Origin: a bacterium | GTDB lineage: Bacteria > Sysuimicrobiota > Sysuimicrobiia > Sysuimicrobiales > Segetimicrobiaceae | Length of the DNA: 64,000 nt | NCBI GenBank assembly: GCA_035308905.1 | Contig: DATGFS010000003.1 | Span: 64,418 to 128,417 of the forward strand | Reading direction: 5' to 3' | Part shown: positions 25,934-34,898 of the stretch, one piece after another | Position numbering within the stretch: the first letter of the stretch is position 1 | Layout of the letters: every line of letters starts with the position of its first letter | Program-made: the position numbers and the translations under genes | Notes under the pieces: generated by a model | Databases searched by the model: none | What the model was told of the DNA's origin: nothing | Seen by the model: the letters and a program-made list of their open reading frames with translations, nothing else

Positions 25934-26737
25934 TACGGGCACAAGCAGGTAGAGCGCCCAGGCAATGAGGGCGGCGCCGGCCGCATGGCTCGGCCACGGG
26001 CCGCGCGCCACGGTCTTTTCAACGAGGACAAAGATGGCGAGTACCGCGATCCACAGCAGGTTCATGATGCCGACCACGAACAACAAGGCCATCAACGCCC
26101 AGCAGCAACCCACGCAGTAGGCGCCGTAGCGCAGCCCCATCACGAGGACGCCCCAGTTGCCGCTTCGCCACCCGGTCAAGAGAAAGCCGAGCGGCGACTG
26201 GCAGCGCGAGAGACACCGGTACTTCAGCGGTGTGAACTGATAGACGCCCGCCACGATGAGGATCGTCGCGGCGAGCGGCGTCCGCACGATGGCCATGTGC
26301 GGGGTGAGTGCGACCGCGGCCTGAAGCGTCCACTGGAGCCCCGCCGCGAGCCAGCTCCACACGGCCCAGCAGAGAAGAAACCCGGCCGCGAAGAGCCAGA
26401 CGGCCAATCCGATCGTGCGCTTCCCGCTGCGCGAGCGCCGGGTCGCCGCGAAAAACAGCAGCATCGGCATCGCAGACGGCAGCATCATCGCGACCATCAT
26501 CGTCGTCCACATGATGCCAGCCGCAAACAGGTCCGGGAGGTACCACGGCATCGAGCGCGGCACGTGCATGGCCATATTCATGCCGCTCATCCCTTGGGCA
26601 CCGCCTGATGTCGTCGTCATGTCCTGCGCCATCGCGGCCGCCCGTCGCCAAACGTCGAGCCACGCGAGCGTGGTCAGGGCAACGATGCCCGCGAGGGCGA
26701 CCGGAAGCTCGCGTGAGCGGAGCACGTCCCGAACCAC
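25919..26737 (-). CDS. DUF2182 metal-binding integral membrane protein
   Basis: A 272-residue membrane protein with about seven hydrophobic helices. A Met-rich region (GMSGMNMAMH) is followed by MWTTMMVAMMLPSAMPM. YQFTPLKYRCLSRCQSPL contains the conserved C-L-x-x-C that defines DUF2182, and YGAYCVGCCWALM follows. Family members are predicted metal-handling membrane proteins that regularly accompany DUF1326 proteins, as here. The GTG start directly abuts the stop of the upstream gene, with GGGAGG at good distance. Function is unproven. Confidence 0.82.
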   Translation of the reverse strand: MVRDVLRSRELPVALAGIVALTTLAWLDVWRRAAAMAQDMTTTSGGAQGMSGMNMAMHVPRSMPWYLPDLFAAGIMWTTMMVAMMLPSAMPMLLFFAATRRSRSGKRTIGLAVWLFAAGFLLCWAVWSWLAAGLQWTLQAAVALTPHMAIVRTPLAATILIVAGVYQFTPLKYRCLSRCQSPLGFLLTGWRSGNWGVLVMGLRYGAYCVGCCWALMALLFVVGIMNLLWIAVLAIFVLVEKTVARGPWPSHAAGAALIAWALYLLVPVSGML

Positions 26738-27190
26738 CTACGCGCCTCCCTGCCACCGGATCTTCGCGAGTTCCCCGCACCGGCCGGGGTGGGCGTACTG
26801 GATTTCCGGACCGGCCTGGACCCAGAACTCCTTCAGCGTGTACTGATCCGGTTCGTTGGTGAGCAAGCCCTGTGCCAGCACCACCTTCGACGGCGCCCCG
26901 GCCTTGCTCACCGGATTGCGGATCGGCAGAAACGCGATCCGGATTTGATCGCCCACCCGGATTTCCGTGTCCTTGCCCGCAAGCTTCGCGTCGAATTTCA
27001 CGAACTGGGGCCCCAACACGTGGCTCCAGGTGAAGGCGAAGATGGCGAGCGGCGGGCCGGCTTGGCCCGTGACGAGTTTCGACATCGCCTCGCGCTGCGG
27101 CCCCGACGCCCGCTCGTCGACAAACAGCGCCGCCACCCCGTTGCCCTCGTGGATCGCGCCGGGCCATTTCGCCGGCGCTTTCGTTGCCAT
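26738..27190 (-). CDS. DUF1326-like protein lacking the N-terminal cysteine motif
   Basis: A 150-residue protein whose opening WPGAIHEGNGVAALFVDERA and QREAMSKLVTGQAGPPLAIF resemble the internal part of DUF1326 proteins. The CNCxxxCPC motif of that family is missing. The ATG at 27190 is preferred over 27196 because GGAGGTC then lies at normal distance. It sits between the full DUF1326 gene (32 bases upstream) and DUF2182, so all three form one unit. It may be a family half-protein or a paralogue with a changed role. Confidence 0.6.
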   Translation of the reverse strand: MATKAPAKWPGAIHEGNGVAALFVDERASGPQREAMSKLVTGQAGPPLAIFAFTWSHVLGPQFVKFDAKLAGKDTEIRVGDQIRIAFLPIRNPVSKAGAPSKVVLAQGLLTNEPDQYTLKEFWVQAGPEIQYAHPGRCGELAKIRWQGGA

Positions 27191-27222
27191 CGGCATGACC
27201 TCCGAGAGCGAGCGCGTCCCGT

Positions 27223-27831
27223 TCAGGCGGCCCAGGAGAATGGCGCCGAATGCCCGTTCTTGCCCGGGTTCGAGAACTTTAGGCCGAACGCATTCACCGT
27301 GGATCGAGTCGCCTTCGCGATCGTCAACGTCGAATTGGCGGGGTGGAACACGCCGGTGATTTTGGAGACTTCACCGGTGGTGCTCTGGGGCGTGGCGAGA
27401 TCTTCGATCTCGATGTCGACGGCGTTTCCGATCTTGACCGAGTGTCGGCGCCCATTGTCCTTGTATTCAATCGGCACCGTCTCCATGCCCAGCATCTCGC
27501 CGATCAGCGGCGCTAGTCCGGCCATCGGCCCGCCCATTTGGCCGGAGAACACGGCGCCGAGTTTCTCGGCTTGCTGCTGCGAGGCCTTTTTGTCCATGAA
27601 CACGCCGACCCGCCAGTTGCCGTCGTGCATTTGGGCCGGCGTGTCGGCAACGACCGCGACGCTCAGATTGCTCACATCGACACCGTCGATCGCGCCCGTA
27701 TCGACGTGAAACGCGAGCACCACCCGGCACCGGTCGTTGTCGGCCGGAAGCGTCAGGCTCGAAGCGCTGCACGGGCAGACCACGTCGCAGTTGCAGTTCT
27801 CGAAGTACGTGCCCTTGAGCTGCCATGCCAT
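27223..27831 (-). CDS. DUF1326 protein with N-terminal CNCDVVCPC motif
   Basis: A full-length 202-residue DUF1326 protein: WQLKGTYFENCNCDVVCPCS at the start, a conserved middle (GAVFSGQMGGPMAGLAPLIG) and the ending KFSNPGKNGHSAPFSW. The clustered cysteines look like a metal site, and the family usually travels with DUF2182. AAAGGAGG lies 8 bases before the ATG. First gene of a three-gene unit beside a metal-exporting ATPase, so metal handling is a fair guess. Confidence 0.82.
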   Translation of the reverse strand: MAWQLKGTYFENCNCDVVCPCSASSLTLPADNDRCRVVLAFHVDTGAIDGVDVSNLSVAVVADTPAQMHDGNWRVGVFMDKKASQQQAEKLGAVFSGQMGGPMAGLAPLIGEMLGMETVPIEYKDNGRRHSVKIGNAVDIEIEDLATPQSTTGEVSKITGVFHPANSTLTIAKATRSTVNAFGLKFSNPGKNGHSAPFSWAA

Positions 27832-28033
27832 GGCGTGCCTCCTTTGTTACGAGCTGCGCAGCCGGGGATCCCGGGTGCCCCGCAGCGCGCTTGCGGGGGT
27901 TCCGTCGCCTGGGATCGATTTTCCTTCCACGCGGGCAACCCGGCGGCCCGCCCGCCACGAAAGGATCATGGCGGCGCCGGCGGGTAGATGCTACGGCACG
28001 ACTCGCATGCGGCTCTACGGGAGGTGGCGCGGA

Positions 28034-28327
28034 ATGGTGACCTACGTCGTGCTCGGGAATTACACGGAACAGGGCATCCGCAACATCAAGAAACTCCCGG
28101 AGCTCCGGCAGTCCGCGGAGCGGTGGGTGACGAGCAAGGGTGGACGCATCGTCGCAAACTACACGACGATGGGCGCCTACGACTTTGTGATCATCTTCGA
28201 GTTTCCGTCGGAGGAAGTGGCGTTGGAGGGCGCGTTCCTGTTCGGCAGCATGGGGGACATCCGGTCGACCTCCTTGCGGGCGTTCACAACGCAGGAGGCG
28301 GAGAAGATCGCGCAGCGCCTGCCGTAG
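28034..28327 (+). CDS. GYD-domain protein
   Basis: A 97-residue protein matching the GYD family: YVVLGNYTEQGIRNIKKLPE at the N-terminus, then GGRIVANYTTMGAYDFVIIF, containing the G-x-YD core, and a C-terminal strand RSTSLRAFTTQEAEKI. The fold is a ferredoxin-like dimer of unknown function. GAGGTGG precedes the ATG at 28034 at normal spacing. No evident operon partner. Confidence 0.8.
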   Translation: MVTYVVLGNYTEQGIRNIKKLPELRQSAERWVTSKGGRIVANYTTMGAYDFVIIFEFPSEEVALEGAFLFGSMGDIRSTSLRAFTTQEAEKIAQRLP

Positions 28328-28359
28328 CCGCCAGCGCGGGCCGTCCCTCAGCGAGCGGG

Positions 28360-28510
28360 TTACTCGGCCAGCGCCCCGGTCTCGATCATCCGGGCGAGGC
28401 GCTCAATGCGCTCGGCAAACATCTTCTCCTCGAGCTGCGCCGTGGAGCCGCGCGCGTCGCCGAGGATGCCAGTCGGGCTCATCGTGTCCATCGGCGGCGG
28501 CACCTTGCCG
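28360..28510 (-). pseudogene. C-terminal remnant of a creatininase-family gene
   Basis: The frame ending at 28360 reads MSPTGILGDARGSTAQLEEK and continues MFAERIERLARMIETGALAE. This matches the end of the complete creatininase-family protein at 30781-31554 (MSPNGIIGDARAATPEIG). The upstream 200 residues of the family, with all metal ligands, are missing, and the sequence before about 28510 is unrelated. It is a decayed copy, 2.3 kb from an intact one. Confidence 0.6.
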
Positions 28511-28715
28511 AAGCCAAGAAGCATTTTGACCCGAACAACGCGCTGACGCCTGGACCCGGAATGTCCGGATAACTGTCCGTGGCCCAAAAATTGCGAAAGT
28601 CCCCATCAAAGGAGTCGAGCAAAAACGGGATCAAGTCAACGCAGCGATTTTAGCGAAGGAAAAATCCAGTACATTCGAAATGGTAGGTCGCCGTGGCGAA
28701 TCGAACAAATGTTCG

Positions 28716-28741
28716 TGGTGCCGGGAGCGGGATTTGAACCC
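28716..28741 (-). other. isolated tRNA 3' end (possible integration footprint)
   Basis: Read on the minus strand, this segment is a T-arm and acceptor end: GGGTTCAAATCCCGC, then TCCCGGC, A and CCA. The T-stem 5' strand is disrupted (AGGGG where GCGGG is needed). No matching 5' acceptor strand GCCGGGA lies within the next 100 bases. So it is a 3' tRNA fragment, not a gene. Such copies are left where elements integrate into tRNA genes. No integrase is visible in the window. Confidence 0.6.
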
Positions 28742-28762
28742 CTGACGGCGCCCGATCGTCGT

Positions 28763-29176
28763 TCAGGCGAGGCCGAGTGCCTTCGCCGCTCGCTTTACAT
28801 CCCGAGGTTTGACCCACAAGATAGCCCCGAAGCGTCCGGCCCCAGCTACGATAGCGCTCGTCGCCGTCACGTTGATCTTTGCGTCCTTCATCTTCGCGAA
28901 GAAATCCGTCAGCGCGCCAACGCGGTCGTCGCCTTCGATGACGAACGCCTTCTTCGGCCCGGTAACCTTCCACTTCGCCATCTTGGCCGCGGCCTTGAAC
29001 GCCCCCGCATCTGACGGAACGAAGTCGACCTGGGTACGCCGGCCTGCCGGAAACGCGTGCACCGCATTGAGATGGACGCCCGCCCCCCTCAGCACATCGA
29101 GCGCGCCGGCGCCCTGTCCGGGCCGATCGCTCACCTCGATATAGAAGTAATCAACTAGCCGGATCGTGTCCGCCAT
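28763..29176 (-). CDS. ACT-domain protein
   Basis: A 137-residue protein made of two ACT-like halves: YFYIEVSDRPGQGAGALDVL at the N-terminus, and KAFVIEGDDRVGALTDFFAK in the second half. Free-standing ACT proteins bind amino acids and tune enzymes or regulators. No enzyme partner is adjacent: the next gene on this strand is the SQR-like flavoprotein, transcribed toward it. The amino acid bound is unknown. Confidence 0.75.
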   Translation of the reverse strand: MADTIRLVDYFYIEVSDRPGQGAGALDVLRGAGVHLNAVHAFPAGRRTQVDFVPSDAGAFKAAAKMAKWKVTGPKKAFVIEGDDRVGALTDFFAKMKDAKINVTATSAIVAGAGRFGAILWVKPRDVKRAAKALGLA

Positions 29177-29241
29177 GTGCCTCGCCCCCTAATCCCCTGA
29201 AGATCTGCCGCCATCACGGCCGTCCCTTGCGAGACGCTTGT

Positions 29242-30486
29242 TCACGCCACGGCCCGGAGACCCAGGGACCGGGCGCCGAGCACCATGGCTACCCGCAGGG
29301 CATTGCGCCGTGCCCCCGGCGGGGCGAGCCACCACTGCTCGAAGAGCACCTTCCCCCAGTGCCACACCTGCCCCGGTCGCCCCAGCCGAACCTCAGGGCT
29401 GGGCTCGCCGAAGAAGTTCCCGAAGGCCATTCCGGCGATGCCCCCGCCGGCCTCGAGCATACAGTATCCGTACCCGTCGAAGTTCGCCGGGCGGGCGCCG
29501 GTGAGCTCCGCGGCGATCTGGCGGGCCGCAACTTCGCCCTGAGCGTGGGCGAAGACCCCGGCTTTCGGCAACAGCATCGGGACGTCCGGTTTCCAACGTC
29601 CGGGGATGGAGATCGCCGTCACGTCGCCGACCGCGTAGACGTGCTCATATCTTGTTCTGAGCGTCGTCCGATCGACCGGCACCCAACCGGCGTCATTGGT
29701 CAGGCCAGCCTCCCGTACGACCCGCGGACTGCGGTGCGGCGGCACCGTCACCAGCAGATCGAACCCCGCGGGCTCGCGACCCTCAAACTGCAGCCGCTGT
29801 GCGGCGCCGTCTACCGCCGTGACCTTGTGCAGCGGATGAAAGGCGACACCCCGAGCCCCGAGCATCTCTTGGACGGCCCCGCCCAGCGCCGGGCCGGCCA
29901 CCGGCATTGGCTGCGGCTCGGGGGTGTACAGATGCACCTCGATGCGCCCGCCAAGACCCCGATGGCGAAAATAATCGGCGATCAGCATCGCCCCTTCGTA
30001 CGGTGCCGCCGGGCACTTGTAGGGCATTCCACACACGGCGACCGCTACTCGGCCCCCTTTTTCGGGAAACGCCCGGAGGGCTTGCTGCAGCGTCGCAGCG
30101 CCGCTTAAGGTGTAGTAGGTGTGTGCCGTCGAGTCCAGCCCCGGGACGGAGTCCGGCGCGTACTCTGCGCCCAGCGCCAGAATTAGGTAATCGTAGCCGA
30201 TGGATTGGCCGGTCGTTTCCACACGCCGGTTGGCCAGATCGATGTTCGAGACCTCGGCCCTGATGAGCTCAACCCCTGGGACCATGAGGCTGCGCAGATC
30301 GCGGACGATCTGATCCTCGCGGCGCGCTCCGACCATCAGCCACAGGAAGGATGGTGCGAACGCGTGACGGTGATCCTTCTCGACGAGCAGGACGCGGTGG
30401 TCCCGCGGGAGCAGGCGCCGCAGGGTGTTCGCGGCCATCAACCCTCCCACTCCGCCACCTAGCACCGCGATCGTCTTACCAGCCAT
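29242..30486 (-). CDS. SQR-like NAD(P)/FAD-dependent oxidoreductase
   Basis: A 414-residue flavoprotein of the sulfide:quinone oxidoreductase/flavocytochrome c dehydrogenase group. The FAD fold is IAVLGGGVGGLMAANTLRRL, and GMPYKCPAAPYEGAML holds the conserved cysteine with the PYE motif. VYAVGDVTAISIPG is the second FAD-binding segment. Other redox cysteines of true SQRs are not obvious, so the substrate may differ. The ATG at 30486 follows AAGGCGGTGA better than the TTG two codons upstream. The 294-base gap to the next gene holds no supportable gene. Confidence 0.82.
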   Translation of the reverse strand: MAGKTIAVLGGGVGGLMAANTLRRLLPRDHRVLLVEKDHRHAFAPSFLWLMVGARREDQIVRDLRSLMVPGVELIRAEVSNIDLANRRVETTGQSIGYDYLILALGAEYAPDSVPGLDSTAHTYYTLSGAATLQQALRAFPEKGGRVAVAVCGMPYKCPAAPYEGAMLIADYFRHRGLGGRIEVHLYTPEPQPMPVAGPALGGAVQEMLGARGVAFHPLHKVTAVDGAAQRLQFEGREPAGFDLLVTVPPHRSPRVVREAGLTNDAGWVPVDRTTLRTRYEHVYAVGDVTAISIPGRWKPDVPMLLPKAGVFAHAQGEVAARQIAAELTGARPANFDGYGYCMLEAGGGIAGMAFGNFFGEPSPEVRLGRPGQVWHWGKVLFEQWWLAPPGARRNALRVAMVLGARSLGLRAVA

Positions 30487-30780
30487 GCCCAATCACCGCC
30501 TTCAGCCGGTTCGGCTAGGCACCGCGACCGCGTGTTCCGAGAACTTGCGCGACTGGGTGAAGGATCCGGCCACGGACATGCTGCGGGCGGCCGGCGCTAA
30601 ACGCACGGGAAAACAAAATGAAACCGGCACGACCGTAGCCATGCCGCACCCCTGACAGATCGTTTCGGGACTCGTCTTCAGTATGTCGCCTAAGACTAGC
30701 AAGCCCAGCCCGCGGCTGTCATCGGGCCAACGTCGTATTTGAAACTGAATAGACATTCACGCGTGTGGTGCCCCGGCTGG

Positions 30781-31554
30781 CTATCCATCTCCACTAAGCT
30801 CACGGCGGGCGAACGCGACCAGATGATCCGACAGCCGCTCGAGCACCGCGGCGCCGATCTCGGGCGTCGCGGCTCGGGCGTCCCCGATGATGCCGTTCGG
30901 CGACATCGCCCGAAGACCTCGCCGGAACATCTCGTCCGCGTCGATCCGGCCCATCCGGCCCTGTTCCAGGCGATCTCTCGCCACGAGCGCCGGATGCCTG
31001 GCCATCATGACCGACGTCTCCGTCAGCTCGGCGTGGAGCGCGTCGACGTCCTGACGGGCGCCCAGGGACTCCGCCGCACCGTTCATGACCCGCATCATCT
31101 CGAGCAGCGCGGCCCGGCCGGCGTAGGCCGCGATCCTGACCTTCTTCGGTGTGAACTCGTCCCGCAGGCGGCGCGCCGCGTCTTCGAGCGCGTCGAAATT
31201 GCCGCCGTGGGACGAGAAGAGCACGAAGTTCTGAAACCCGGACGGCGCGAGCGACCGGACGTAGGCGAGCACGGTCTCGATCAGCGTCTCGCGCGGGATG
31301 GACAGGCTGCCCGGGAACGCCAGGTGGTGGTCCGAGCAGCCCGGGCGGATCACCGGCGCGAGCAGCGCCCGGCCCAACTTGCGCGCGACGCGCTCCCCGA
31401 CCGCGTAGCCGATCGCGGTGTCGGTCATCGTCGGCAGGTGCGGCCCGTGCTGCTCGATCGAGGCGACGACGATCACCACGGTGCGGACGCCGGCGTTCAA
31501 CGCCTCCTGAACCTCCGGCCACGACAGTTCCTCGAGAAGCACGGTGTCCTTCAT
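30781..31554 (-). CDS. creatininase-family amidohydrolase
   Basis: A 257-residue creatininase-fold protein that would hydrolyse a cyclic or linear amide with a two-metal centre. Ligands are visible in SIEQHGPHLP followed by MTDT, in the SSHGGN motif, and in the ELTETS segment. The ending MSPNGIIGDARAATPEIG is typical of the family. It closes a minus-strand run of ykuK, leuC, leuD and a PPOX-like gene, 25 bases after the last. Substrate unknown; creatinine itself is only one of many family substrates. Confidence 0.82.
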   Translation of the reverse strand: MKDTVLLEELSWPEVQEALNAGVRTVVIVVASIEQHGPHLPTMTDTAIGYAVGERVARKLGRALLAPVIRPGCSDHHLAFPGSLSIPRETLIETVLAYVRSLAPSGFQNFVLFSSHGGNFDALEDAARRLRDEFTPKKVRIAAYAGRAALLEMMRVMNGAAESLGARQDVDALHAELTETSVMMARHPALVARDRLEQGRMGRIDADEMFRRGLRAMSPNGIIGDARAATPEIGAAVLERLSDHLVAFARRELSGDG

Positions 31555-31579
31555 CGCTCGTCTCCCCCCGGTGATGCGG

Positions 31580-32074
31580 CTACTCCAGCGTGCCGTCGAA
31601 CGAGAAGACCCGCTCGGGCCGCAGTTCCAGCATCGCGGCGGCCCACGTCGGGTCGCTCCCGAAGCGCATCCGCCAGTTCTCGCCGAACGCCGGGTCCGCC
31701 TCTCCGATCGCGGCGCCCTCGTGGATGATCACGGTCCCCTCGGCGATCACCGCCCGATGCTGAGGGCGCACGTCGCCTTCCATAACAACGATGGACGCGT
31801 ACGGGCGCGACCGTACGTTCCGAAGCCGGGCCCCGCGAACCGTGGCGATCCAGAACGCGCCCCGCCAGACGCTGAAGGCGATCGGCGCGGCATGGGGCCG
31901 CCCGTCCGGACGGCCCGTGGCCAGCACGGCGTAACGCCGACGGTCCAAAAACGCGGCCATCCGCGGCAGGTCCATCGCGACGGCTCGCGGGAACGACTCG
32001 CGCAGACCCGGGGCGGCTCGATCGTAACTACGATCCTGAATCTCGATCAACGGGCGGACGTCGTCGGTCATCAC
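31580..32074 (-). CDS. pyridoxamine 5'-phosphate oxidase-like (PPOX) FMN protein
   Basis: A 164-residue split-barrel protein: MAAFLDRRRYAVLATGRPDG at residues around 39-58, then PHAAPIAFSVWRGAFWIATV and RNVRSRPYASIVV. This pattern is typical of PPOX-class FMN- or F420-binding proteins. The closing WAAAMLELRPERVFSFDG is also usual. It could be an oxidoreductase or a cofactor-binding protein. It follows leuD by 90 bases. Confidence 0.78.
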   Translation of the reverse strand: MMTDDVRPLIEIQDRSYDRAAPGLRESFPRAVAMDLPRMAAFLDRRRYAVLATGRPDGRPHAAPIAFSVWRGAFWIATVRGARLRNVRSRPYASIVVMEGDVRPQHRAVIAEGTVIIHEGAAIGEADPAFGENWRMRFGSDPTWAAAMLELRPERVFSFDGTLE

Positions 32075-32164
32075 TCGCCTCCCGGGAGAACCTGGACGCG
32101 CTGAACCCCGAGGTCGCGAAGCCCCTCGGGGTCAGAGACGGCGGAAGCGCGGACGGGAGAGCGC

Positions 32165-32785
32165 CTAAGCCTGTCCCGCTTCCACCTTCGGCAGCCAGTC
32201 CGCCCGCGCGGCCTCGTAGGACGCGATCTCGTCCTCGTGCTGGAGGGTGAGGCCGATCGGGTCGAGGCCGTTCACGAGACAGTGCTTCTTGAAGGGATCG
32301 ATGTCGAACCGGTCGGTGCGGCCGAACGCGTCCGTGACCGTCTGCCGTGCGAGATCGACGGTGACCTGGTAGCCTTCGCGGGATTCCGCGACCTCCAGCA
32401 TCTCGCGCACCCGCGCCTCCGGCAGGACGATGGTCAGCAGGCCGATCTGCGCGCAGTTGCCGGCGAAGATGTCCGCGAACGACGGCGCGATGACCGCCTT
32501 GAAGCCGTAATCTTGGAGGGCCCACGGCGCGTGCTCGCGGGATGAGCCGCAGCCGAAGTTCTTCCCGGCGATAAGGATCGTGCCGTCCCGGTATTCGGGC
32601 TTGTTCAGGACGAAGTCCGGATTCGGCGATCCGTCCTCGCGGTAGCGCAGGCTGTAGAAGAGCACGTCCCCGTAGCCGGTGCGCTCGATCCGCTTCAGGT
32701 AGCGCGCCGGGGTAATGAGGTCCGTGTTGCAGTCCGGGATCCCCAGCGGAACGACGATCCCGTTGTGGGTGTGAAACGGCTCCAT
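32165..32785 (-). CDS. leuD: 3-isopropylmalate dehydratase small subunit
   Basis: The 206-residue swivelling-domain subunit that pairs with LeuC to isomerise 2- to 3-isopropylmalate in leucine synthesis. Conserved segments include DLITPARYLKRI, AGKNFGCGSSREHAPWAL and AVIAPSFADIFAGNCAQIG. Length is normal. It begins one base after the leuC stop. leuA and leuB are not in the window. Confidence 0.93.
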   Translation of the reverse strand: MEPFHTHNGIVVPLGIPDCNTDLITPARYLKRIERTGYGDVLFYSLRYREDGSPNPDFVLNKPEYRDGTILIAGKNFGCGSSREHAPWALQDYGFKAVIAPSFADIFAGNCAQIGLLTIVLPEARVREMLEVAESREGYQVTVDLARQTVTDAFGRTDRFDIDPFKKHCLVNGLDPIGLTLQHEDEIASYEAARADWLPKVEAGQA

Positions 32786-32786
32786 C

Positions 32787-34193
32787 CTAGGCCCTCCACT
32801 CGCGGACGTCGACGAAGTGCCCCGCGATCGCCGCGGCGGCCGCCATGGTCGGACTCACGAGATGCGTGCGGCCGCCGGGCCCCTGCCGGCCCTCGAAGTT
32901 CCGGTTGGAGGTCGACGCGCACCGCTCGCCGGGGCCGAGGATGTCGGGGTTCATGCCGAGGCACATCGAGCAGCCGGCTTCCCGCCACTCGAACCCCGCC
33001 TCCGTGAAGATGCGGTCGAGTCCCTCCCGTTCCGCCGCGGCTTTGACCAGCTGGGAGCCGGGCACTACCATCGCCCGAACCTTGGGGTTCACGCGGTGGC
33101 CGACGACGACCTGCGAGGCCGCGCGAAGGTCTTCCAGCCGCGCGTTCGTGCACGAGCCGATGAACACGCGGTCGATCGCGATCTCCTGGATCGGCGTCCC
33201 GGGGCGCAGCGCCATGTATTCGAGCGCGCGCGCCACCGCGGTGCGCGCCTGTGGGTCGGTTTGGGTGTCCGGGTCCGGCACGCGGCCCGTCACCGGCTCT
33301 GCCTGCGCGGGGTTCGTGCCCCACGTCACGAAGGGTTCGATCGTCGACGCGTCGACCGGCACCGTCGTATCGTACCGGGCGTCCGGATCGGTCGGCAGGG
33401 CCCGCCACGTGGCGAGGGCCGCGTCCCAGGCCGCGCCCTTCGGCGCGTACGGCCGCCCCTCGGCGTACTTGAACGTCGTGTCGTCGGGCGCGATCAGTCC
33501 GGCCCGGGCGCCGCCCTCGATCGTCATGTTGCAGACGGTCATCCGTCCTTCCATAGAAAGGGCCCGGATCGCGGCGCCGGTGTACTCGACGATGTGCCCG
33601 GTCCCGCCGCCGACGCCGTTCTGGCGGATGATCCCGAGGATCAGATCCTTGGGCGTGGTGCCGCGCGGCAGGTCGCCGTCCACCCGTATCTCCATCATCT
33701 TGGGCCGCCGCTGCGGCAGCGTCTGCGTCGCGAGTACGTGCTCGACTTCACTCGTCCCGATGCCGAACGCGAGCGCCCCGAACGCGCCGTGCGTCGCGGT
33801 ATGGCTGTCACCGCAGACAATCACCATCCCCGGCAGCGTGAGCCCGAGCTCCGGGCCGATGATGTGGACGATGCCCTGCCGCGGGCTCAACATGCCCTCG
33901 AGACGGACGCCGAACTCCTCGGCGTTGCGCTCGAGCGCCTCGACCTGCACCTTGCTCGTCGGGTCGGTGATCGGCTCCGTGCGCGGCGTCGTCGGCACGT
34001 TGTGGTCGAGCGTCGCGTACGTGAGGTCGGGCCGGCGCACCTTCCGCCCGGCCAGCCGCAGGCCCTCGAACGCCTGCGGCGACGTCACCTCGTGGACGAG
34101 GTGCATGTCGACGAAGAGCAGGTCCGGCTCACGGTCGCCGCCGGCGACCACGTGCGCGTCCCAGATTTTGGCGGCCAGTGTCTTTCCGGTCAT
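32787..34193 (-). CDS. leuC: 3-isopropylmalate dehydratase large subunit
   Basis: A 468-residue aconitase-fold subunit with its [4Fe-4S] cluster cysteines: one in [16 protein letters not shown] and two in [31 protein letters not shown] is the family's substrate-site block. It works with LeuD in the second step of leucine synthesis. It overlaps the ykuK-like gene by 4 bases, so translation is coupled to an unrelated RNase-H-like protein, an unusual order. Confidence 0.95.
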   Translation of the reverse strand: MTGKTLAAKIWDAHVVAGGDREPDLLFVDMHLVHEVTSPQAFEGLRLAGRKVRRPDLTYATLDHNVPTTPRTEPITDPTSKVQVEALERNAEEFGVRLEGMLSPRQGIVHIIGPELGLTLPGMVIVCGDSHTATHGAFGALAFGIGTSEVEHVLATQTLPQRRPKMMEIRVDGDLPRGTTPKDLILGIIRQNGVGGGTGHIVEYTGAAIRALSMEGRMTVCNMTIEGGARAGLIAPDDTTFKYAEGRPYAPKGAAWDAALATWRALPTDPDARYDTTVPVDASTIEPFVTWGTNPAQAEPVTGRVPDPDTQTDPQARTAVARALEYMALRPGTPIQEIAIDRVFIGSCTNARLEDLRAASQVVVGHRVNPKVRAMVVPGSQLVKAAAEREGLDRIFTEAGFEWREAGCSMCLGMNPDILGPGERCASTSNRNFEGRQGPGGRTHLVSPTMAAAAAIAGHFVDVREWRA

Positions 34194-34783
34194 GATTCCC
34201 CCTCGGTCTGCGGCGCGGGCGCCCGGTTCGGCACAGGACCTCCGGCCGAGTCGCCCTGCCCCGCCCCCGCGGTCCGTTTGGGCCGCGGCAGCGGCCGCGG
34301 CCGCACGCCCATCTTTCCGGTCTCGCGGTCCGCGACTTTGCTCGCTCCGTAGCTGTCCGGCTTCGTCACCGCGGCGTAGCCGCTGCCCTGGACCATCCCG
34401 ACGACCTCGCGAATGATCCGCTTCGTCTCCCCGCGGTCCCCGACGTCCAGGTGAATCTCGAGCGGGAGCTCGCTGTAGCCGTTCTTCGCGAGCTCGGCGC
34501 TGATCTGGCTGGCGGTCTCCAGGCTGAGCGAGGTCTCGAACAGGATCCGCTGCCGCAGGCTCTCGATCTTCCGGTTGCGGAACCGGTGGTAGAAGTACCG
34601 TCCGCCGTGTCCGACCCGGTGGATCACGACCGCGGTCACAAAGCAGGTGTCGTCGCCGAGCAGCGAGTCCGTCCCGATGATCAGGTTGTACTGTTGGTCG
34701 CGCTGCTCTTCCATATAATGGACGATCTGCGCGAACATCCGCTCGAAGCTCAGTTTGCCGTGCGTTGGTGAGATAAACTCCAT
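34190..34783 (-). CDS. YkuK-family RNase H-like protein
   Basis: A 197-residue protein. The N-terminal 150 residues match the YkuK (DUF458) family with an RNase H-like fold: [20 protein letters not shown] has the conserved aspartate, and [20 protein letters not shown] and [18 protein letters not shown] follow. The last 40 residues are Pro/Arg-rich and probably disordered. Family function is unknown. It heads the leuC-leuD unit and has an extended -10 promoter just upstream. Confidence 0.8.
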   Translation of the reverse strand: MEFISPTHGKLSFERMFAQIVHYMEEQRDQQYNLIIGTDSLLGDDTCFVTAVVIHRVGHGGRYFYHRFRNRKIESLRQRILFETSLSLETASQISAELAKNGYSELPLEIHLDVGDRGETKRIIREVVGMVQGSGYAAVTKPDSYGASKVADRETGKMGVRPRPLPRPKRTAGAGQGDSAGGPVPNRAPAPQTEGES

Positions 34784-34801
34784 CTGCGTCCCCTGCGCCT
34801 C

Positions 34802-34810
34802 AGTATATCA
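34802..34810 (-). promoter_or_regulatory. extended -10 promoter for ykuK-leuCD
   Basis: Read on the minus strand, TGATATACT is an extended -10 element (TG-n-TATACT) that ends 19 bases before the ykuK-like ATG. No good -35 is visible at 17 bases, consistent with an extended -10 promoter. No leucine-type attenuator or T-box was seen. Confidence 0.5.
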
Positions 34811-34898
34811 GAAACGATCATGGCGGACCGGAGGTTCGCCGGCGGCGGCGGCGCGGAGAGCCGCCTCTACTTGGCGGGGGCGGCAGTAGGCTAGTCGA

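Noticed and set aside
28711-28800. A complete tRNA gene
   Set aside because: Only the T-loop and acceptor 3' half fit. The T-stem does not pair and no 5' acceptor, D-arm or anticodon arm was found.
30502-30756. An 84-codon minus-strand frame upstream of the SQR-like gene
   Set aside because: No ribosome site, no domain and uneven composition. It is probably part of the untranslated upstream region.
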